Shown piece by piece: positions 57,995 through 64,000 of a stretch of 64,000 bases of DNA. The position numbers were made by a program, and so were the translations under genes. The notes below the pieces were generated by a model that had not been told where the DNA came from, made no database searches, and was given only the letters and a program-made list of their open reading frames with translations. Source of the stretch: Ciona savignyi (lineage: Eukaryota > Chordata > Ascidiacea > Phlebobranchia > Cionidae); contig CH001322.1 in NCBI GenBank assembly GCA_000149265.1, positions 169,225-233,224 of the forward strand, given 5' to 3'. The stretch's first letter is position 1; the number at the start of each line of letters is the position of its first letter.

Positions 57995-58910
57995 GGGGAA
58001 GAGTGGGTAAAATGGGCCCTTTAGTTGCAAATCGGATTTTTTACTGATATAAAGCCCGCTGGACTTAAGTTTTTCATGTGGTGTCACCTAATACCAAAGT
58101 CTTCACACGTAACATGTTAACTTTCTAATATTTTTTGTTAAATATATTTTATCAACAAAGAAAAATATTTCGTTAGTGGCCCATTTTAGACAAGGGTGTA
58201 GTCTAAAATGGGCCCCGGCCCGTTTTCGATAGATAACAGTATCAATATTCGCTTCCCATATAAACAATGTTATTCCTTTGTTTTTTTATGATGTAGTTTT
58301 TTTTTTAATTTAACACTTTGGATTACAGCAATTACTTTTTATTTAATACCCAGTTACTAGTATACTAATGCAATAACACCTTGCTACTTTAGTGGAAGCA
58401 TAACTATCAATTCATGTTATTAATAGCATTTAGAAAACCCTTTTAGTTTATTGTGAAACACATAATATGACTGTTAGTGCTAAGTCTAGCTCTTTAGTAC
58501 TGTTAATGCTAAGTCTAGCCCCGTTAGTTACCAAATGAACACAGGGGGCCCATATTAGACAGGTGCCAACATACGACTTAAAATCTCTATAAAAAATTCT
58601 TTAAAAAAGAAGTTTTATTACTACCAGTAAAAGTAGGTCTAGGCTATATAGTTCTATTTAACTACAGTAAAAGTTATTTTAGTATTTGATCTTTTCTATT
58701 ATATATTAGGAGAAAACAAAAATTGCAAATTTAGATTCAGACCTTCTCAAACCGAAATAACTACAGAAAACATTGAGTTTGGTGATTTCACGCTCAAACT
58801 TCGGTTTGGAGATTCCGTAATTTGATATACTGACACTGGTTCTTGCAGCAAATTTTATTCTTCAAAATATATTGAAAATTGGAGGGGGCCCATTTTACCC
58901 ACTTTTCCCC
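57995..58910. mobile_element. TA-flanked DNA transposon inserted in the minisatellite
   Basis: The ends are inverted over about 25 bp with one mismatch: GGGGAAGAGTGGGTAA opens it and TTACCCACTTTTCCCC closes it. TA is duplicated at 57993-57994 and 58911-58912, taken from the minisatellite unit. Internal copies of gggcccatattagaca and aaaatgggccccggccc echo the ends. No transposase frame is visible in 916 bp, so it is non-autonomous; a mariner-like or other TA-targeting source is likely. Confidence 0.87.
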
Positions 58911-59647
58911 TACCCAGAATATCTTAGTAATTACCCAGAATATCTAAGTAATTATCCAGAATATCTTAGTAATTACCCAGAATATCTCAGTAATTACCCA
59001 GAATATCTTAGTAATTACCGAGAATATCTTAGTAATTACCCAGAATATCTTAGTAATTATCCAGAATATCTTAGTAATTACCCAGAATATCTTAGTAATT
59101 ACCCAGAATATCTTAGTAATTACCCAGAATATCTCAGTAATTACCCAGAATATCTTAGTAATTACCCAGAATATCTCAGTAATTACCCAGAATATCTTAG
59201 TAATTACCCAGAATATCTCAGTAATTACCCAGAATATCTTAGTAATTGCCCAGAACATCTTAGTAATTACCCAGAATATCTTAGTAATTACCCAGAATAT
59301 CTCAGTAATTACCCAGAATATCTTAGTAATTAGCCTACCTAGAATATCTTAGTAATTACCCAGAATATCTTAGTAATTACCCAGAATATCTTAGTAATTA
59401 CCCAGAATATCTTAGTAATTACCCAGAATATCTTAGTAATTACCCAGAATATCTCAGTAATTACCCAGAATATCTTAGTAATTACCCAGAATATCTTAGT
59501 AATTACCCAGAATATCTTAGTAATTACCCAGAATATCTCAGTAATTACCCAGAATATCTTAGTAATTAGCCTACCTAGAATATCTTAGTAATTACCCAGA
59601 ATATCTTAGTAATTACCCAGAATATCTCAGTAATTACCCAGAATATC
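58911..59647. repeat. 21-bp minisatellite, array 3b
   Basis: It continues array 3a after the transposon, with two higher-order joints of the form gtaattagcctacctagaa at about 59327 and 59565. Confidence 0.95.
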
Positions 59648-60110
59648 TGTAGCGGCGCTGTGCTTTAAACGGGTTTTGCCCAGAGTAAAGACAAAGGGGT
59701 AGCATAGGTGAAGTATTTTATTGTGTATTTACGCAAGGTGCAAGAACGCTGTACACATATGGGGCATAGCTTAGGTAAGTAGAAGTTAAGTTGGTACAGG
59801 TATAGGTTAAGTGGGTAGAGTTAAAACCTGAGAGAGCAGCTAGCCCAAGGGAGGACAAGCCAAAATGCTCTCTGATATTACGAAATCTCATACAGTTTAT
59901 ATAAGACGCATAACAGGAAACACATGTTTCTATACACGAGGCGTGGACGCTGTTAATCAGAAAACTCGCGGGATATAATTCATTGACTGAAATGTCGAAA
60001 ACAGGAAATTAATCGCGATTTCCCATGCACAAAATATGGACACATGGCATGGCGCGACGTAGTTGTTAAAATATATAATAATACAATTATAAACGTGTGG
60101 GATTCCCACA
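59648..60110. mobile_element. Putative solo LTR of an LTR retrotransposon
   Basis: A 463-bp block interrupts the minisatellite. It begins TGTAGCGGCGC and ends GGGATTCCCACA, the TG...CA form of LTRs. The flanks TATC and CATC fit a 4-bp target duplication with one change. A TATA-like tttatataagac lies inside. No internal retroelement region is present, so it is a fossil. Orientation and clade cannot be told; it is younger than the array it interrupts. Confidence 0.65.
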
Positions 60111-60386
60111 CATCTTAGTAATTACCCAGAATATCTTAGTAATTACCCAGAATATCTTAGTAATTACCCAGAATATCTTAGTAATTACCCAGAATATCTC
60201 AGTAATTATCCAGAATATCTCAGTAATTACCCAGAATATCTCAGTAATTACCCAGAATATCTTAGTAATTACCCAGAATATCTTAGTAATTACCCAGAAT
60301 ATCTTAGTAATTACCCAGAATTTCTTAGTAATTACCCAGAATATCTTAGTAATTACCCAGAATATCTTAGTAATTACCCAGAATAC
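60111..60386. repeat. 21-bp minisatellite, array 3c
   Basis: The last part of the array, reaching the same right flank (acggccaaaaaacacccta) as array 1. Confidence 0.95.
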
Positions 60387-60860
60387 GGCCAAAAAACACC
60401 CTAGCAGCCACCCAAAACACTCGAAAATTCTCTCTGCTCGTAACTCTCCGTTCAGGTTCGGTGTGTTCTGTCGTAACAATACATCTTTGTTGACGTCACA
60501 GTTCCCTCCCACCTCATGTGCGGACAATACGTCTTCCGGATGACGCGACCACGCGCGTGACGTTGCGTGACGCAGATCAAGGTATAGGTGATGAGCTTTG
60601 CAAAACTGTAGTCTCCTGTGGAAGATACCTTGTCACCTCTAGCGATAGTTTTATTACAGTGGTCGTTTTTTCCGAAAACAACGAATCGATTCATGATGTT
60701 CGTTATGTATCATTGCCGCAAATGAGAAAACGCAGAAGCGTAATCATAAGCTCAATTGTGATGTATTGCACGAGAGGTTTAAGTGTGTTGTATCTATTTA
60801 TGGCGTTTCCACGTTTTCGCTTCAATAAACCTTTGTAATAAGTGCCTAGCGTTCAAACGT

Positions 60861-61715
60861 GGTACCTCTAAATCAGGGGTCGGCAACCTTTTCATAGTCG
60901 CGGGCCGAAACGAAACTCAAAATGATCTCGGCGGGCCGTAATAAATTTCTCAACTCCACATCAACTTTTCTACGTTTTGATAACATTTCAAGATTGCAAA
61001 ATCAATTAAAAAAAATATGTTTACTACCTGGTATTATCTATCGTACAGGACTTTAGTTAGTAAAGAACTTGATGCAAACACATGAAATAGCAAAAACAAT
61101 GTATGTTGTGTCATAATGTTACATGTCATAATATGTGTGATGACGTCATAATGTCACAATATTACAATTGGATTACTTCTACTCCCACTAATGCGCATGC
61201 CAACAAACACACACATACACTTATTGCTTTCTCTCAAAAGCATTTTCTTTGTCTGCACGCACACATTCTCAATAGACACGGTCAGGCGCATTTTTTATTA
61301 TTGCCGCATAGATTGTTGAAATTCATCAAAATCTAAGATTGCAGATGACACAGTGGGCCGTATTCTATAATACTTCAGTAAGATGTCTCGGGCCGGATGA
61401 TTTTGCTTGGCGGGCCGGATGCGGCCCGCGGGCCGTAGGTTGCCGACCCCTGCTCTAAATAAATACTACAGGATCGCTTGGACCGCTTGGATTGCTTACT
61501 ATACTTCGTAAATACAAAGGCCCTGGAGTAAACTTCTCTCACTAAAACAAAGATTATGATATTAATGTTAGGGTTGGGGTTAAAGTTAGTTCTGGTGTTG
61601 AGATTAGTGTTTGGGAAAGGGTAAAAATTACTTTCCATAGCAATCTAAGTAATCCAAGAGTATTTAGAGGCACCCTTCAAATGATCCAAGCGATCCTGTA
61701 GTATTTAGAGGCACC
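60861..61715. mobile_element. MITE M1 in EOGT-C3 intron 3, split by a hAT element
   Basis: The left 13 bp (ggtacctctaaat) lie before the inserted element and the rest after it. Its right end is duplicated (two copies of tatttagaggcacccttcaa). Confidence 0.88.
60874..61452. mobile_element. hAT-type element nested in M1
   Basis: The 16-bp perfect inverted ends CAGGGGTCGGCAACCT and AGGTTGCCGACCCCTG are flanked by the 8-bp duplication CTCTAAAT (60866-60873, 61453-61460). At 579 bp it is non-autonomous. The subterminal gcgggccg and gcgggccgga blocks recur on both sides. Confidence 0.93.
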
Positions 61716-61884
61716 CTTCAAACGCTGTGTAAACGAAGCCATACAACTTCGACAAACCCTGTACAGTTCATAGAAGACCTCCTGACGTCACTTCCGTTTG
61801 TGGCGTCACGCTGTTTACAGATTTGAATTTCATCCAACTCATTCAAGCGGTTTCGTATGTAGCCGAAATCCCCCTGTGTAAGGG

Positions 61885-62090
61885 TAGAATATTCATGTTT
61901 GTCCCCGTGAATGGGAAAACCAAGTGGGTTAACACACGGGCAATCGCCAGATCACCTCGCGCCTGTTGTTGAGTTAGCAAAGCTATTTTAGTGTGTTGTA
62001 TATGATATAGACACGTTTCTTTAATTTGGTATGAACCCATTAATCCGCTGGGTTCAGGCAATGTCCGTTAAGTGCCGTGCCTAAGGATAC
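61885..62090 (-). mobile_element. SINE S1 beside EOGT-C3 exon 3
   Basis: Counterpart of 41240-41526, truncated at gtgccgtgcctaagga. Confidence 0.84.
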
Positions 62091-62390
62091 GGTAATCATT
62101 TTATCTTCACAAATGGAAAACCACAAGGGCGTTATCGCACGGACAATTTTAAAACTTACTGTGCTGTGCCTCAGTACATACCCACTTAGCTAAAGTTACT
62201 CTAACTTAGTAGTATCTGATGGGTCGTCCGAAAGTAACGACTGTAACCATACACGGTAATAGCTCCGGCAGCTGTGTCCGTAAGCGTAAGGTTTATTAGT
62301 AGGTACTTTTTAAAAGTCACATCGCATTATCAACCCGCTGTAGGGCACCAGAAACCCTACTATTGTCATACAATACATAAAGCTACTCGT

Positions 62391-62485
62391 ACGGTTGTGT
62401 CGCCGAACGGTTGACGCTACCGATACTTATACCGACTCTTATACAAAACGGTCCTAGTGGCGAGACCATCATGGGTTCGGAACTT
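62391..62485 (+). repeat. S2 repeat in EOGT-C3 intron 2
   Basis: Counterpart of 41932-42030, with changes in the A box (tgtcgccgaacgg). Confidence 0.7.
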
Positions 62486-62689
62486 GGCAGGGTAAAAAAA
62501 GGTACTTGTATTCTGCATGCACATATTAACGTAACAGTGCGTGGTTTATGACGTACCTGATCATAAAATACAGCAGGGAAATCGTCCTGACAACCCGTCG
62601 GCCATTTGGGCTCAAAACGCGACGACGTGTCACAATTCGCTTCGTAGCCCCAACATGATGGTTTGGGGGACTGTATAGTAATAGTGGTA

Positions 62690-62850
62690 TAGAATAGGAT
62701 ATTCATGTTTATCCTTGTGAAAAGAAAAACCAAGGGGTTAACACACGAGCAATCGTCAGATCACCTCGACTAGCTAGCGACCAGTTTCCACCTGAGACCT
62801 TTCGATTGAAAGACGACGGACGCACTTAACCTCCAGACTAATTGGCCGTG
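62690..62850 (-). mobile_element. SINE S1, counterpart of 42345-42506
   Basis: It has the same internal deletion; the tail is altered. Confidence 0.83.
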
Positions 62851-63047
62851 GTGCAACAATAAAGGAAGTGTAAGAGAGAAGGAAGGAATATGCTCGGTAA
62901 AACTAAATTAATTGTAACCCTAATCATATACTGCAAAACCAACCATACCTCTAACCCCAGTCCTACTGCTAAACCTCACGCCCAACCTTTATTTTAATTC
63001 GCAGTTTCTTTGCGCTTTTTTTGTTGTTCCCGTAATGGTGTTAAATA

Positions 63048-63351
63048 TTGTTCGGCCGGTTAGTCTGGTGGTGGTTTGTGCGGCGCCTTTTAGCCGAAAG
63101 GTTACAGATACGAAACCGGTCGCTAGCTAGTTGGTTGTATCCTTGGGCAAGCCACTTACCGGACATCCATCGAATTAATGGGTTCTACTAAATTAAAGGA
63201 ACGTGTGTGTCAATGTATAGAATACTGCAATAGCTTCGGTAACCCTATGGTGGGCGAGAGGTGATCTGACGATTGCGTATGTTAACTGCTTGGTTTTCCC
63301 ATTCACGTAGATAAACATGAATACTGTAGGCTATATCCTTTCCTATCCTAA
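63048..63351 (+). mobile_element. SINE S1, full length, insertion private to EOGT-C3
   Basis: A complete copy with a tRNA-like head (cggccggttagtctggtgg) and a TATCC tail. Copies C1 and C2 have the empty site gttgaatataatgatacac. A short aatat repeat flanks it. Confidence 0.9.
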
Positions 63352-63648
63352 TATAATGATACACTATCATGGTACTATAGACCAGGTTTGAGATCCTGGG
63401 ATAAAAACGGAGCATAATTCTTGTATTTTCACTAAAATACCTAAGTAAGTCCAATGTTGCGATATGTAAATCCTTACTACTGCCTATTTTGATATACCGG
63501 TAACTAAGTTTCCAGGCGAACTTACTTTGGGAAAGTTTGGTAACTCTTGTGGTTTCTTGTGCGCCAATATATTAGCATGCTTGGTTGGCAATCTCGTACT
63601 TAACCCATTTGCGCATCCAAATACAACTGCTAGCACTACTGGTATCAT

Positions 63649-64000
63649 ATTTACCAGCACCTACTATTGCACAACGCTACTATACGATACCTTCCTTTAG
63701 TATTCACCCACACGGAACCGACTGTTTTAAACCGAAACAGGCCGTGTAACTTTAAACGGCTGTGCTTTGCTAATGAGATAGCTCAAACTGAAGACTTACT
63801 ACCCTAAGCTTTAGAGCTTAACCAGATATATGTGTTGAGTGTTTCTTTTAAAAGAAGATTCGTACAACTTAAAACGGAGTTGATTTATGTTTTACCTTGG
63901 ATTTATTACTTGGTATTATGAACATTTCGTTTTGCCATTTTTCTTGTTTCTGTATTTATTATTTATGTAATTTTAAAATAAAGAACTATAGAATGGTAAT
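63649..64000. other. Upstream flank of EOGT-C3
   Basis: About 340 bp nearly identical to 50760-51080, the flank of copy C2, up to the window edge. Nothing coding was recognised. Confidence 0.7.

Larger units (their letters stand above)
54144..63648 (-). pseudogene. EOGT-like paralogue C, copy 3: exons 1-4, 6, 7a, 7b
   Basis: Minus-strand exons at 63648-63526, 62670-62557, 61873-61758, 60615 to about 60435 (exon 4, without its donor), 55381-55217 (exon 6, 165 nt), 54691-54617 (7a) and 54287-54144 (7b). All but exon 4 have intact splice sites. After GELRA exon 4 runs directly into flank and minisatellite sequence, so intron 4 and exon 5 are deleted. Exons 8 and 9 should lie below 54144 but are not there; the homology ends inside an S1 element near 53876. 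The start is MIPVVLAVVFGCANG. The exon 7b donor is GTGGGA where C1 has GTTGGG. A 506-base gap lies in its minisatellite. Confidence 0.86.

Noticed and set aside
58872-59333. Open frame of 153 codons with YPEYLSN repeats
   Set aside because: It is the 21-bp minisatellite read in a stop-free frame, and the antisense frame is open too. There is no start context, domain or splice evidence.

Overview
This is animal nuclear DNA. It is AT-rich, with short introns that have clear GT-AG borders, three recognisable metazoan gene families and a very high load of short interspersed and inverted-repeat elements. The repeats and the small introns remind me of a tunicate genome of the Ciona type. That assignment is inference; nothing in the window proves the species. 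There are three assembly gaps (15700-15799, 45607-45706 and 56942-57447).

Layout. At 153-3490 on the minus strand lies the 5' half of a KEAP1-like (KLHL19) gene: six exons encode BTB, BACK and the start of the linker to the Kelch propeller, which lies beyond the left edge. From about 3.5 to 10 kb there are only repeats. At 10029-11525 (+) is an intronless MAGUK of the MPP2/MPP6 (p55) type, probably a retained retrocopy. At 13662-21693 (+) and 24629-31806 (+) are two complete nine-exon genes for EOGT-like GT61 glycosyltransferases (called EOGT-A and EOGT-B here). They share every intron position and phase, and both end in ER-retrieval-type tails. Two 5S rRNA units lie antisense in an intron of EOGT-A.

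From about 30.5 kb to the right edge the DNA is a segmentally duplicated block. A third EOGT paralogue (EOGT-C) lies on the minus strand, tail to tail with EOGT-B. It appears as three imperfect copies: C1 (33090-42993), C2 (45890-50753) and C3 (54144-63648). An orphan copy of EOGT-B exons 8-9 lies at 43688-44684. Each EOGT-C copy is damaged in its own way: C1 has a 4-nt deletion in exon 6, C2 lacks exons 3-5 and 7, and C3 lacks exon 5 and, in this window, exons 8-9. A 21-bp minisatellite fills the intron before exon 6 in all three copies and has been invaded by a TA-flanked DNA transposon and a solo LTR.

Mobile DNA dominates the rest. A tRNA-headed SINE with a TATCC tail (called S1) has more than 40 copies. 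A smaller tRNA-like repeat (S2), a palindromic MITE with 9-bp target duplications (M1), a hAT-type MITE with 8-bp duplications (H1), a piggyBac-like TTAA element, a second hAT element nested in M1 and other TIR elements are also present. Recombination between S1 copies explains at least one exon loss in the EOGT-C copies.

The genes are not one pathway. KEAP1 is a cytosolic redox sensor and CUL3 adaptor, the MPP protein is a membrane scaffold, and the EOGT family puts O-GlcNAc on EGF domains in the ER lumen. All exon models are read by eye from splice sites, reading frame and remembered family sequences; no search was run.
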